Under the pieces are notes generated by a model. The model had not been told where the DNA came from. It ran no database searches and saw only the letters and a program-made list of their open reading frames with translations. The position numbers were made by a program, and so were the translations under genes. Shown one piece after another: positions 1 through 7,233 of a DNA stretch of 9,856 nucleotides. The DNA comes from Gammaproteobacteria bacterium (GTDB lineage: Bacteria > Pseudomonadota > Gammaproteobacteria > SMWH01), in NCBI GenBank assembly GCA_004357005.1, contig SMWH01000131.1, positions 1 to 9,856 of the forward strand, given 5' to 3'. Numbering within the stretch: position 1 is the first letter of the stretch; each line of letters begins with the position of its first letter.

Positions 1-1
1 C

Positions 2-301
2 GTGCCCGAAGCGGCGCTGCTGAAGTTCGGGTTTCGCGAGGATCAACTCGAGGATCTGAAACTCTTTGAACCCGTCGGCTGCAGCCATTGCAACGAAGGC
101 TACAAGGGCCGAATCGGCATTTTCGAAATAATCCCAATCACGGAACCCATCGCCCAGATCATCCTGGAGGGCGGCAACTCCATGCAGATCGCCGAAGAAG
201 CGCGTGCGGAAGGCTACCCTGATCTGCGCACCGCGGGCCTGCTGAAAGTCGGCGTCGGCGCGACCAGCATCGCCGAAGTTTACCGGGCCACCATAGAATA
301 A
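2..301 (+). CDS. pilB: Type IV pilus assembly ATPase PilB, C-terminal end (5' truncated by window)
   Basis: This is the last 99 codons of the cytoplasmic ATPase that powers type IV pilus extension. The reading frame is open to the left edge, so the GTG at base 2 is probably internal. What is seen: a CxxC pair (Cys27 and Cys30 of the visible part, in PVGCSHCNEGYKGRIGIFE), which in the PilB/GspE family is the second half of a tetracysteine zinc-binding motif. It is followed by the conserved tail PITEPIAQII, the GGNSMQIAEEAR stretch and DLRTAGLLKVGVGATSIAEVYRAT. The Walker A and B motifs lie upstream of the window. The stop is 9 bases before pilC, as expected in a pilBCD operon. In the family, PilB is a hexamer docked on PilC at the inner membrane. 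The identification is secure; only the missing N-terminus limits it. Confidence 0.95.
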   Translation: MPEAALLKFGFREDQLEDLKLFEPVGCSHCNEGYKGRIGIFEIIPITEPIAQIILEGGNSMQIAEEARAEGYPDLRTAGLLKVGVGATSIAEVYRATIE

Positions 302-310
302 CTACGAGCT

Positions 311-1537
311 ATGGCAACACGAGCAGCGACTGTAAAACAGGTAACTTATGTCTGGGTGGGCCGTGACAAGCGCGGCGCCCGGATCAAGGGTGAACTCACC
401 GGTTCAAACCCCGCACTGATCCGGGCCGAACTGCGACGTCAGGGAATCTATCCCCTCAAGGTCCGCAAAAAACCAGCCGGCATTTTCAGTGCCCGGAAAC
501 GCCCGGTAAAACCAAAGGACATTGCCATCTTCAGCCGGCAGTTGGCCACCATGCTGAATGCGGGTGTGCCGCTGGTACAGGCCCTGGAGATCATCTCCGA
601 AGGCCAGGTCAACCTGACCGCGCGTGAGTTGTATCGTGATATCAAGACCGAGATCGAGGGCGGTACCACACTGGCGGACTCGCTGGAGAAACACCCGAAG
701 TACTTCGATGAACTCTACTGCGGTCTGGTGCGGGCCGGAGAAGCCGCTGGTGTACTCGATGATCTGCTGGAAAAGATCGCCACCTACAAGGAAAAAATCG
801 AGAGCATCAAGGGCAAAATCAAGAAGGCCATGTTCTATCCCGCCATCGTCATTACGGTGGCCATCCTGGTGACGGCGATTCTCCTGATTTACGTGGTGCC
901 GACCTTCGATTCCCTGTTCCGCAGCTTCGGGGCGGAACTGCCGGCGTTCACATTGCTGGTGATCAGCGCTTCAGATTTCATGCAGGCCTACTGGTGGATC
1001 ATTGCCCTCATCGTTGGCGGGACCATCTACGGCCTGGTTCAGGCGCAAAAGCGATCGAAGAAGTTCGCCCATACCCTGGACCGGATAGTTCTGCAGATCC
1101 CGGTGGTGGGCGCCATCCTGCACAAAGCCACCATCGCCCGCTTTGCGCGGACCCTGGCCACCACTTTTGCCGCCGGTGTGCCGCTGGTGGAAGCTCTGGA
1201 AACGGTAGCCGCTACCACCGGTAACGCAGTGTATACCGACGCGGTACTGAGAATCCGGGACGATGTGGCCACGGGCCACCAACTCCAGCTGGCCATGCGT
1301 CAGACAGGACTGTTCCCCCACATGGTCATGCAGATGACCGCCATCGGCGAGGAAGCCGGGAAGCTGGACGAAATGCTCAACAAGGTAGCGGACTTCTATG
1401 ACGAAGAAGTGGACAATGCCGTGGACGCCTTGAGCAGCATGCTGGAACCGTTCGTGATGGTACTCATAGGCGTGATCGTCGGCGGTATTGTGATCGCCAT
1501 GTATCTGCCGGTGTTCAAGCTCGGTTCAGTCATCTAG
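311..1537 (+). CDS. pilC: Type IV pilus inner-membrane platform protein PilC
   Basis: PilC is the polytopic inner-membrane protein that couples the PilB/PilT motors to pilin assembly. The 408-residue length is typical. Two T2SSF (GspF/PilC) repeats are visible. The first runs about residues 70-195 and opens with DIAIFSRQLATMLNAGVPLVQALEII. The second runs about 275-400 and opens with ARFARTLATTFAAGVPLVEALE. Both have the paired 'GEEAG/GEAAG' turn (RAGEAAGVLDDLLEKIA near 141-157 and AIGEEAGKLDEMLNKVA near 344-360). Hydrophobic segments lie at about 175-197, 226-245 and 379-400, giving three membrane passes. The start at 311 is chosen because it follows pilB by 9 bases and gives a family-typical N-terminus (VTYVWVGRDKRGARIKGEL). 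The Shine-Dalgarno is weak, so translation may be coupled to pilB. Nothing is odd or broken. Confidence 0.97.
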   Translation: MATRAATVKQVTYVWVGRDKRGARIKGELTGSNPALIRAELRRQGIYPLKVRKKPAGIFSARKRPVKPKDIAIFSRQLATMLNAGVPLVQALEIISEGQVNLTARELYRDIKTEIEGGTTLADSLEKHPKYFDELYCGLVRAGEAAGVLDDLLEKIATYKEKIESIKGKIKKAMFYPAIVITVAILVTAILLIYVVPTFDSLFRSFGAELPAFTLLVISASDFMQAYWWIIALIVGGTIYGLVQAQKRSKKFAHTLDRIVLQIPVVGAILHKATIARFARTLATTFAAGVPLVEALETVAATTGNAVYTDAVLRIRDDVATGHQLQLAMRQTGLFPHMVMQMTAIGEEAGKLDEMLNKVADFYDEEVDNAVDALSSMLEPFVMVLIGVIVGGIVIAMYLPVFKLGSVI

Positions 1538-1549
1538 GCCCGGCCAGGA

Positions 1550-2419
1550 ATGAACCTCGTTCAACTGCTCGCAGCAAATCTTGCTGCATACATCGCCGTT
1601 GCCTTCATGCTGGGATTGTTGGTTGGCAGTTTCACGAACGTGGTCGCCCTGCGCCTGCCGCGACGGATGCAATGGCAGTGGCGCCAGCAATGCGCGGAGT
1701 TGCTGGAACAAAGCCCTCCCGACGGAGTAAAGCCACCGGATCTCGTCTTTCAGCGTTCCCGTTGCACCCATTGCGGCCACGGAATCCGGCCCTGGGAGAA
1801 CATCCCTATCCTGAGTTTTGTTTTTCTTCGCGGACGTTGTTCCAAGTGCGGTAAGCGAATCTCCTGGCAATACCCCACAGTGGAATTGGTATGTGGGATT
1901 CTGACCGCTGCAGTGGCCTGGCGATTCGGATTCTCGATCCAGGCCGCGGCAGCCATGGTTTTCAGCTGGGCTGCAATCGCGCTCGCGGTCATCGATATTC
2001 GTGAACAACTGTTGCCGGACGACATCACCCTGCCATTGCTGTGGTTGGGGCTGTTGCTCAGCGTCAAGCATGTATTCACAAGCCCCCAGGACGCGATCAT
2101 TGGGGCCACCGCCGGCTACCTGAGCCTGTGGCTGATCTATCACTTGTTCCGTCTGCTCACGAAAAAGGAGGGCATGGGATACGGCGATTTCAAGTTGTTC
2201 GCCGCTATCGGCGCCTGGTTCGGCTGGCAGTTCCTGGTTCCCACGATCCTTCTCTCAGCAGTGGCAGGGGCCGTCGTTGGCATGACACAGATCATGATGG
2301 CGGGCCGCGACCGCAGCGAACCCATCCCGTTCGGGCCCTACCTCGCTGCCGCCGGCTGGGTCGCGATGATGTGGGGACGCCAGATTCTCGATGCGTACTG
2401 GCGTTTCGCCGGTTTTTGA
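1550..2419 (+). CDS. pilD: Prepilin leader peptidase / N-methyltransferase PilD
   Basis: PilD cleaves the short leader of type IV pilins and pseudopilins and methylates the new N-terminal residue. It is a multi-pass inner-membrane aspartyl protease (peptidase family A24). In the 289-residue product, the N-terminal methyltransferase-associated domain has GSFTNVVALRLPRRM (about 26-40). A zinc-type tetracysteine follows (Cys72, Cys75, Cys97, Cys100). The two family catalytic aspartates are Asp149 (in AVIDIREQLLPDDI) and Asp213 (in GMGYGDFKLFAAIG, the GxGD motif). Several hydrophobic helices follow. The gene starts 12 bases after the pilC stop; an AGGA lies directly against the ATG, closer than usual. 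Since PilD also processes type II secretion pseudopilins in many species, its role may extend beyond pili. The protein looks intact and active. Confidence 0.97.
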   Translation: MNLVQLLAANLAAYIAVAFMLGLLVGSFTNVVALRLPRRMQWQWRQQCAELLEQSPPDGVKPPDLVFQRSRCTHCGHGIRPWENIPILSFVFLRGRCSKCGKRISWQYPTVELVCGILTAAVAWRFGFSIQAAAAMVFSWAAIALAVIDIREQLLPDDITLPLLWLGLLLSVKHVFTSPQDAIIGATAGYLSLWLIYHLFRLLTKKEGMGYGDFKLFAAIGAWFGWQFLVPTILLSAVAGAVVGMTQIMMAGRDRSEPIPFGPYLAAAGWVAMMWGRQILDAYWRFAGF

Positions 2420-2444
2420 TTCCCCCTGCGCTCCACCAGGTTCC

Positions 2445-3053
2445 GTGAGCGGCAAAGCCACATTGACGATCGGACTCACTGGCGGTATCGCCGGCGGCAA
2501 AACCGAGGTCGCGAATCGTTTTGCCGATCTCGGCGTTCCGATCATCGATACGGACAGGATTGCCCACGGCCTGGTAACAGAGGGATCCGAAGCGCTGGCT
2601 GGCATCCATGCCGCGTTCGGCCCGGACGCACTCGACGACGAAGGACAGCTGCGACGCGGTTGGCTGCGACGCCGCATCTTCGATGATCCCGAGGCCAAAC
2701 ATGTCCTCGAAGATATTCTTCATCCGCTCATTCGGGACCGCGTGACGGATCTGCGCGCACGGGTGACGGCATCCTATTGCATCGTCGTGGCGCCGTTGCT
2801 GTTTGAAACGGGTTTTGAGGCAGTTGTCGATCGGGTGCTGACAGTGGTGGCGCAACCCGAAACCCGAATCCAACGACTCATGGCGCGTGACGGTGTTTCG
2901 GAATCCGAAGCCCGGGCGGCACTGTCGGCACAACTGGCTCCCGACGAGCGCCGCGCGCGGGCGGATGACATCATCGAAAACGACGGCGACCTGTCCGGAT
3001 TGAACCGGCAGGTTCGTGCCCTTCACCAACATTACCTGTCCCTTGCCGGCTGA
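2445..3053 (+). CDS. coaE: Dephospho-CoA kinase
   Basis: CoaE phosphorylates the 3'-hydroxyl of dephospho-CoA with ATP, the last step of coenzyme A synthesis in the cytoplasm. From the GTG at 2445 the protein is 202 residues, matching the usual 200-206. Visible motifs are the P-loop GGIAGGKT (residues 13-20), the substrate-site IIDTDRIAHGLV, the lid segment FDDPEAKHVLEDILHPLIRDRV, PLLFETGF and the QxxR-type PETRIQRLMARDG near residue 145. The same frame is open back to an ATG at 2391, which would overlap pilD by 29 bases and add 18 residues that do not look like CoaE. GTG 2445 has an AGG four bases upstream and places the P-loop at the family position, so I prefer it. The pilBCD–coaE arrangement is common in gammaproteobacteria. 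Confidence 0.95.
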   Translation: MSGKATLTIGLTGGIAGGKTEVANRFADLGVPIIDTDRIAHGLVTEGSEALAGIHAAFGPDALDDEGQLRRGWLRRRIFDDPEAKHVLEDILHPLIRDRVTDLRARVTASYCIVVAPLLFETGFEAVVDRVLTVVAQPETRIQRLMARDGVSESEARAALSAQLAPDERRARADDIIENDGDLSGLNRQVRALHQHYLSLAG

Positions 3054-3067
3054 AAAGATCGGCCAGA

Positions 3068-3076
3068 TGTTATTAT
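3068..3076 (+). promoter_or_regulatory. Possible extended -10 promoter upstream of zapD
   Basis: Just after the coaE stop there is TGTTATTAT, an extended -10 (TGn plus TATTAT, five of six matches to TATAAT), in an otherwise GC-rich context. No good -35 hexamer lies 16-18 bases upstream; an extended -10 can work without one. A start near 3083 would give a leader of about 40-60 bases to zapD, letting zapD be expressed apart from the pil–coaE transcript. This is inference from pattern alone. Confidence 0.35.
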
Positions 3077-3122
3077 TCAAGGCGGCCGCAGGTCCCGGCG
3101 GCACTTTTTGAACCACCGATCC

Positions 3123-3911
3123 GTGTCTGACAAAGAAACAGTGACACCAATAGTCACGTATGAACAACCGCTCAGCGAGCGGATGCGTGTTTTTCTGCGT
3201 CTGGAATCCCTGTTCAGCGCGGCGCGCAGCTGCGCCGGTCTGCAATCCGAGTGGGCCAGCCGGGCAGCCATCGAATACCTCAATGAGATCGCCAAGTTGC
3301 TGGGCCGCACGGAACTCAAGCAGGAAATCATCCGCGAGCTGGAAAAACACCGGGCGCGTTTGACACATCTCCAGGGCAACCCGGATGTGGACGACGCGCG
3401 CCTGCTCGGGTTGCTCTCCCAGCTGGAAACTCTGGTTGAGGGCACGCACGAGGTGCGCGGCCAGATCGGCCACGAACTGCGCCGCAACGAATTCCTGACC
3501 CAGGTCCGCCAGCGCAGCCACGCGCCGGGAGGCGCCCGGGATTTTGACATGCCCGGTTTCCACTTCTGGCTCTCGCGCCCGGCGGCGGAGCGGCAGAAAA
3601 ACATCAACCAATGGCTGGAGTTCACACGACTTCAGGAAAAGGCCATCGCAATGATCCTGCACCTGCTCAGGCAGAGTTCCCAGGCAAAGGAGGTGGCCGC
3701 AAAACGAGGTTCATTCCGGCAGAACCTGGAGGGTCAGCAGTCCTGTGAGTTGATCCGGGTCAGCATGGATGCGGCGTTGAGTTGCTATCCGGAGATCAGT
3801 GGCAGCCGCCATCGCATCAGCGTGCGCTTCATGGACTGGCAGGGGGATGAACAACGGCCCGTCCAGACCGATGACGACGTGCCCTTTCTCCTGTGTTGTT
3901 GCGGAAGCTGA
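3123..3911 (+). CDS. zapD: Cell division protein ZapD (FtsZ cross-linking factor)
   Basis: ZapD (formerly YacF) binds the FtsZ C-terminal tail and bundles FtsZ filaments at the division site. The N-terminus TYEQPLSERMRVFLRLESLF matches the family signature (compare the FEHPLNEKMRTWLRIEFL region of E. coli ZapD). The mid-protein stretch RQRSHAPGGARDFDMPGFHFWLSRPAAERQ and the tail SCYPEISGSRHRISVRFMDWQ also fit. Start choice is uncertain. The frame opens with a TTG at 3108 (267 residues); GTG codons follow at 3123 (262 residues, MSDKETV...) and 3141 (256 residues, which aligns exactly with the E. coli start). None has a strong Shine-Dalgarno. I chose 3123 as a compromise. The gene lies 69 bases after coaE, the usual partner. 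It ends VPFLLCCCGS and converges on mutT; the yacG gene that often follows is absent. Confidence 0.92.
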   Translation: MSDKETVTPIVTYEQPLSERMRVFLRLESLFSAARSCAGLQSEWASRAAIEYLNEIAKLLGRTELKQEIIRELEKHRARLTHLQGNPDVDDARLLGLLSQLETLVEGTHEVRGQIGHELRRNEFLTQVRQRSHAPGGARDFDMPGFHFWLSRPAAERQKNINQWLEFTRLQEKAIAMILHLLRQSSQAKEVAAKRGSFRQNLEGQQSCELIRVSMDAALSCYPEISGSRHRISVRFMDWQGDEQRPVQTDDDVPFLLCCCGS

Positions 3912-3956
3912 GCGTGGCTTCTCATACCATCCCCCGCCCCCGCGGTGGCCGCACAG

Positions 3957-4355
3957 CTAGCCGGACAGGAGTTTGACCACCGGCCGGTCCGCCGGTGGCA
4001 TCTCCAGCTCGGCCAGTTCCTCCGGAGTTACCCAACGCAAGGGTTGCTGTTCCAGACCAGCGGCTTCCCCTTCGTATCGCTCCACTTGCCACACGTCCAG
4101 TAGCACCGAACGATCCGGATAGTCGTAGCGGACATCGATCAGGGGTTCGGCGGCGCGCACCCGAATCCCCAACTCCTCAGCCAGTTCGCGGACAAGACCC
4201 GCGAATGGATCTTCGCCCGGGTTCAGCTTGCCGCCGGGGAACTCCCACAAGCCACCCTGATGGGAATCATCGTGACGACGGCTGACGAGGATGCGGCCCC
4301 GGTTGTCGCGGATAACACCCGCCACCACATGGATGGGGTCAGAGCCCTTTTTCAT
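3957..4355 (-). CDS. mutT: MutT-type Nudix hydrolase (probable 8-oxo-dGTP diphosphatase)
   Basis: MutT removes 8-oxo-dGTP from the nucleotide pool and so prevents A:T to C:G transversions. The 132-residue product carries a complete Nudix box (GX5EX7REUXEEXGU) at residues 42-64: Gly42, Glu48, Arg56-Glu57, Glu60-Glu61, Gly63. It is preceded by HQGGLWEFPGGK, the usual MutT lead-in. The C-terminal part has WVTPEELAELEMPPAD, typical of the MutT group. Location directly downstream of secA on the same strand is also classic. The oddity is the N-terminus. The ATG and residues 2-7 (KKGSDP) are encoded by one arm of the palindromic repeat at 4335-4403, and family-like sequence begins only at IHVVAGVI. 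No clear Shine-Dalgarno precedes the ATG. A GTG at codon 10 is an alternative start. Substrate specificity is inferred, as Nudix enzymes vary. Confidence 0.9.
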   Translation of the reverse strand: MKKGSDPIHVVAGVIRDNRGRILVSRRHDDSHQGGLWEFPGGKLNPGEDPFAGLVRELAEELGIRVRAAEPLIDVRYDYPDRSVLLDVWQVERYEGEAAGLEQQPLRWVTPEELAELEMPPADRPVVKLLSG

Positions 4356-4403
4356 TACTGCGTAGGGGCGCGGTCGGGATCAGAGAAAAAGGGCTCTGAC
4401 CCC
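4335..4403. repeat. REP-like palindromic element between secA and mutT
   Basis: A perfect 19-bp inverted repeat: GGGGTCAGAGCCCTTTTTC at 4335-4353 and its reverse complement at 4385-4403, separated by 31 bases. A third, near-identical half-copy, GGGATCAGAG (4376-4385), lies just inside the right arm. The right side alone can therefore fold as a compact hairpin (4376-4385 with 4394-4403, loop of 8). The element ends 2 bases before the secA stop codon and runs into the mutT coding region. From memory, GGGGTCAGAGCCC-type palindromes are dispersed in many proteobacterial genomes and resemble REP sequences moved by REP-associated tyrosine transposases; that attribution is inference. No transposase is present here. 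It might also weaken read-through from secA, but a classic stem followed by a U-run is not formed. Confidence 0.8.
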
Positions 4404-4405
4404 GG

Positions 4406-7108
4406 CTAGGCGACCTTGCCGTGACAGTGTTTGTACTTCTTGCCCGATCCACAGGGGCAAGGTTCGTTGCGCCCTACTTTTGGCTGTTCCCGCACGAAGG
4501 TCTCCGGTTTTGCCGCTTGCTGCGGCGCATCCTGGCCCAGCGCGGCGGCGTGGGCATGCTTATACTGCATGCGTTGCCCCACGGCCCGTCGTTGTTCTTC
4601 CATCTCGGTTACGTCTTCTTCACGGCGCACCTGTACCTTGGCCAGGATCGTGGTTATTTCATGTTTGATGCGATCCAGCAGCTCCGCGAACATCTCGAAA
4701 GATTCGCGCTTGAATTCCTGCTTGGGTTGTTTCGAGGCGTAACCACGCAAACCGATGCCCTGCCGGAGGAAGTCCATGTTCGCGAGATGGTCCTTCCAGA
4801 GGCTGTCGAGCACATGCAGCATGACGGCCTTCTCGAAGTTGCGCATGACCTCCGAACCGATCAGCGCCTCCTTTTCCCGGAAGTGTTTGTCTACCCTGTC
4901 CAGGACCCGTTTCTGGAGCCCTTCCGCGTGGAGATTGTCGTCCTCGTTCAGCCAGCGCCGGATGTCCATGGATACACCCAGGTCACCTTCGAGGGCTTTC
5001 TCCAGACCCTGCACATCCCACAACTCCTCCATGCTTTCCGGGGGAATGTACTGGTCAACGATTTCCATCACGACATCGTCGCGAATACCGGCCACCATAT
5101 CCGACACATCCTCGGCAGCCATCAGTTCATCGCGCTGTTCGTAGATGACCTTGCGCTGGTCGTTGGCCACATCGTCGTAATCGAGCAGGTGTTTACGGAT
5201 ATCGAAGTTATGCGCTTCCACCTTCCGCTGGGCGTTTTCGATGGCCTTCGTGACCCAGGGGTGCTCGATGGCCTCGCCTTCCTGCATCCCGAACTTCTGC
5301 ATCATTCCGGCAACCCTGTCCGAGGCAAAGATCCGCATCAGATTGTCTTCAAGCGACAGATAGAAGCGGCTTGACCCCGGGTCACCCTGACGGCCGGAAC
5401 GGCCGCGCAACTGGTTGTCGATGCGCCGGGATTCATGACGCTCGGTCCCGATGATGTGCAGACCGCCCACCTTGACCACTTCACCGTGCAGCTTCTTCCA
5501 GTTGATCTGGATCTGCTCGATCTTGCTTGCCGGCGGTTCGTCCCCCAGCGCCTTGATATCCGCTTCCGGGTTTCCGCCCAGCACGATGTCGGTGCCGCGA
5601 CCCGCCATATTGGTGGCGATGGTGACGGCGCCCAGAGCCCCCGCCTGAGCCACGATGTGAGCTTCGCGCTGATGCTGTTTGGCATTGAGCACCTCGTGTC
5701 GGATCTTTCTCTTTTTCAGGAGACCGGAGAGCAGTTCGGAGGTGTCCACTGAGGTTGTGCCGACCAGTACCGGTTGGCCGCGTTTCTGGCAATCCTGAAT
5801 GTCCTCCAGGATGGCGTCGAATTTCTCTTGCGTTTTGAGGAATACCAGATCGCCACCGTCATCACGGACCATCTCCTGATGGGTGGGAACCACGACCACC
5901 TCGAGACCATAGATGGACTGGAACTCGAAAGCTTCCGTATCGGCGGTGCCGGTCATGCCGGCCAACTTGTCATACAGACGAAAATAGTTCTGGAAGGTGA
6001 TGGACGCCAGGGTCTGGTTCTCTGCCTGGATGGGCACGCCCTCCTTGGCTTCTACCGCCTGGTGCAGGCCATCGGACCAGCGGCGCCCCGGCAGTGTACG
6101 GCCGGTGAATTCGTCGACGATGACAATTTCCCGATCCTTGACGATGTATTCCACGTCCTTCTTATAGATGCAGTGGGCACGCAACGCCCCGTTCACGTGA
6201 TGGACCATGTTCAGGTTGTGAGCGTCGTAGAGGCTTTCTTCCTCCTTGAGCAGCCCCATCGCCAAAAGAATCTCCTCCAGGTGCTGCATGCCCTCTTCCG
6301 TGAGGTATACCTGTTTGGTTTTCTCATCGAGGGTGTAATCGCCGGGGCCGTCTTCGATCTCCTGGAGTTCGAGTTTGCGCGGCACCTTGTTGATGGTCAC
6401 ATAAAGCTGCGGGTTGTCATCCGTCGGGCCCGAGATGATCAGGGGTGTACGCGCCTCATCGATGAGAATGGAATCCACCTCATCCACGATGGCATAGTGC
6501 TGGCCCCGCTGTACCTTGTCCTGCTGGGAAAAGGCCATGTTGTCGCGGAGGTAATCGAAACCGAATTCGTTGTTGGTGCCGTAGGTGATATCCGCCGCGT
6601 AGGCCACCCGCTTGGCTGCCGGTGACAGGCCCGGGACCACTACCCCCACACTCATCGCCAATAGTTCATAGATCGGCCCCATCCACTCCGCATCGCGCCG
6701 GGCCAGGTAGTCGTTGACGGTGACCAGGTGTACGCCATTCCCCGGCAGCGCGTTGAGATAGAAAGCCAATGTGGCCACCAGGGTCTTGCCCTCGCCGGTG
6801 CGCATCTCGGCGATTTTGCCCTCGTGCAACACCATGCCACCCAACAACTGGACATCAAAATGCCTCAGACCCAGGGTGCGTTTGGAAGCTTCACGGACAC
6901 AGGCGAAGGCCTCGGGCAGAAGCTGGTCCAGGGTCTCCCCATCGGCCAGGCGCTGACGGAACTCTTCTGTTTTGGCGCGCAGCTCCGCGTCGGTGAGTTT
7001 CTCGAGCTGGGGCTCGAGATCGTTGATAAGGGCGACCTGCTTGCCCATTTTCCGCAGCAGCCGTTCGTTGCGGCTGCCAAACATCATTGTGCCAATCTTG
7101 CGCAGCAT
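4406..7108 (-). CDS. secA: Preprotein translocase ATPase SecA
   Basis: SecA is the ATP-driven motor that pushes unfolded preproteins through SecYEG. The 900-residue length is that of gammaproteobacterial SecA. Nucleotide-binding fold 1 has Walker A MRTGEGKT (102-109) and the DEVD box (209-212, in AIVDEVDSILIDEARTPLIISG). The preprotein cross-linking region follows, then GMTGTA (384-389). Fold 2 has TNMAGRGTDIVLGGN (499-513) and QLRGRSGRQGD (566-576). The scaffold and wing follow. The C-terminal zinc-binding tail (Cys884, Cys886, Cys895, His896), which contacts SecB and phospholipids, is intact. The start MLRKIGTMMFGSRNERLLRKM fits the family; its Shine-Dalgarno is weak. It lies 125 bases after the M23 peptidase gene, and no secM-like leader is evident. 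argJ, often next downstream, is missing. Confidence 0.99.
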   Translation of the reverse strand: MLRKIGTMMFGSRNERLLRKMGKQVALINDLEPQLEKLTDAELRAKTEEFRQRLADGETLDQLLPEAFACVREASKRTLGLRHFDVQLLGGMVLHEGKIAEMRTGEGKTLVATLAFYLNALPGNGVHLVTVNDYLARRDAEWMGPIYELLAMSVGVVVPGLSPAAKRVAYAADITYGTNNEFGFDYLRDNMAFSQQDKVQRGQHYAIVDEVDSILIDEARTPLIISGPTDDNPQLYVTINKVPRKLELQEIEDGPGDYTLDEKTKQVYLTEEGMQHLEEILLAMGLLKEEESLYDAHNLNMVHHVNGALRAHCIYKKDVEYIVKDREIVIVDEFTGRTLPGRRWSDGLHQAVEAKEGVPIQAENQTLASITFQNYFRLYDKLAGMTGTADTEAFEFQSIYGLEVVVVPTHQEMVRDDGGDLVFLKTQEKFDAILEDIQDCQKRGQPVLVGTTSVDTSELLSGLLKKRKIRHEVLNAKQHQREAHIVAQAGALGAVTIATNMAGRGTDIVLGGNPEADIKALGDEPPASKIEQIQINWKKLHGEVVKVGGLHIIGTERHESRRIDNQLRGRSGRQGDPGSSRFYLSLEDNLMRIFASDRVAGMMQKFGMQEGEAIEHPWVTKAIENAQRKVEAHNFDIRKHLLDYDDVANDQRKVIYEQRDELMAAEDVSDMVAGIRDDVVMEIVDQYIPPESMEELWDVQGLEKALEGDLGVSMDIRRWLNEDDNLHAEGLQKRVLDRVDKHFREKEALIGSEVMRNFEKAVMLHVLDSLWKDHLANMDFLRQGIGLRGYASKQPKQEFKRESFEMFAELLDRIKHEITTILAKVQVRREEDVTEMEEQRRAVGQRMQYKHAHAAALGQDAPQQAAKPETFVREQPKVGRNEPCPCGSGKKYKHCHGKVA

Positions 7109-7233
7109 ATCTGGCTTGTTTGTTTGCCTGCCTCTCAGATAAAGCGAATCCCCAACGACGGGCCATGCCCTTTCCGTCAGGGGTCTACGAGTTCAGTTGG
7201 GGGTGCCCTTCCGGAATATCAACCCATCCGGGC
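7109..7233 (-). other. Untranslated gap between M23 peptidase gene and secA
   Basis: These 125 bases probably carry the secA leader. I find no convincing sigma-70 promoter. A TTGATA (read leftward, near 7216-7221) resembles a -35, but no -10 stands at the right distance. There is no obvious SecM-type secretion-monitor reading frame with an arrest-like motif. A short GGGCATGGCCC palindrome lies near 7160-7170. secA may be co-transcribed with the upstream peptidase gene or have a promoter not visible by eye. Confidence 0.4.

Noticed and set aside
2391..2444. Longer N-terminus for CoaE from ATG 2391
   Set aside because: The extra 18 residues overlap pilD and do not resemble CoaE. GTG 2445 has a better ribosome site and family-typical length.
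2292..3662. 456-residue leftward open frame opposite pilD, coaE and zapD
   Set aside because: It lies wholly antisense to three well-identified genes, has no recognisable domain and an odd composition rich in Arg, Gln and His. It is explained by GC-rich codon bias in the real genes.
3977..3998. Perfect 8-bp hairpin near the mutT 3' end as a terminator
   Set aside because: It is inside mutT coding sequence and has no T-run after it in either direction. Likely a by-product of GC-rich codons.
4421..5374. 317-residue rightward open frame opposite the 3' part of secA
   Set aside because: It is antisense to conserved SecA codons. Its apparent hydrophobic and His-rich composition is what the complement of charged SecA codons gives. 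No family resemblance.
5774..6625. 283-residue rightward open frame opposite secA
   Set aside because: Same reasoning: a shadow in the complementary strand of a highly conserved gene, with no promoter or ribosome site.
6891..7166. 91-residue leftward frame starting upstream of secA, a possible leader peptide or SecM analogue
   Set aside because: It runs deep into secA in another frame, has no signal-peptide hydrophobic core and no arrest-like motif.
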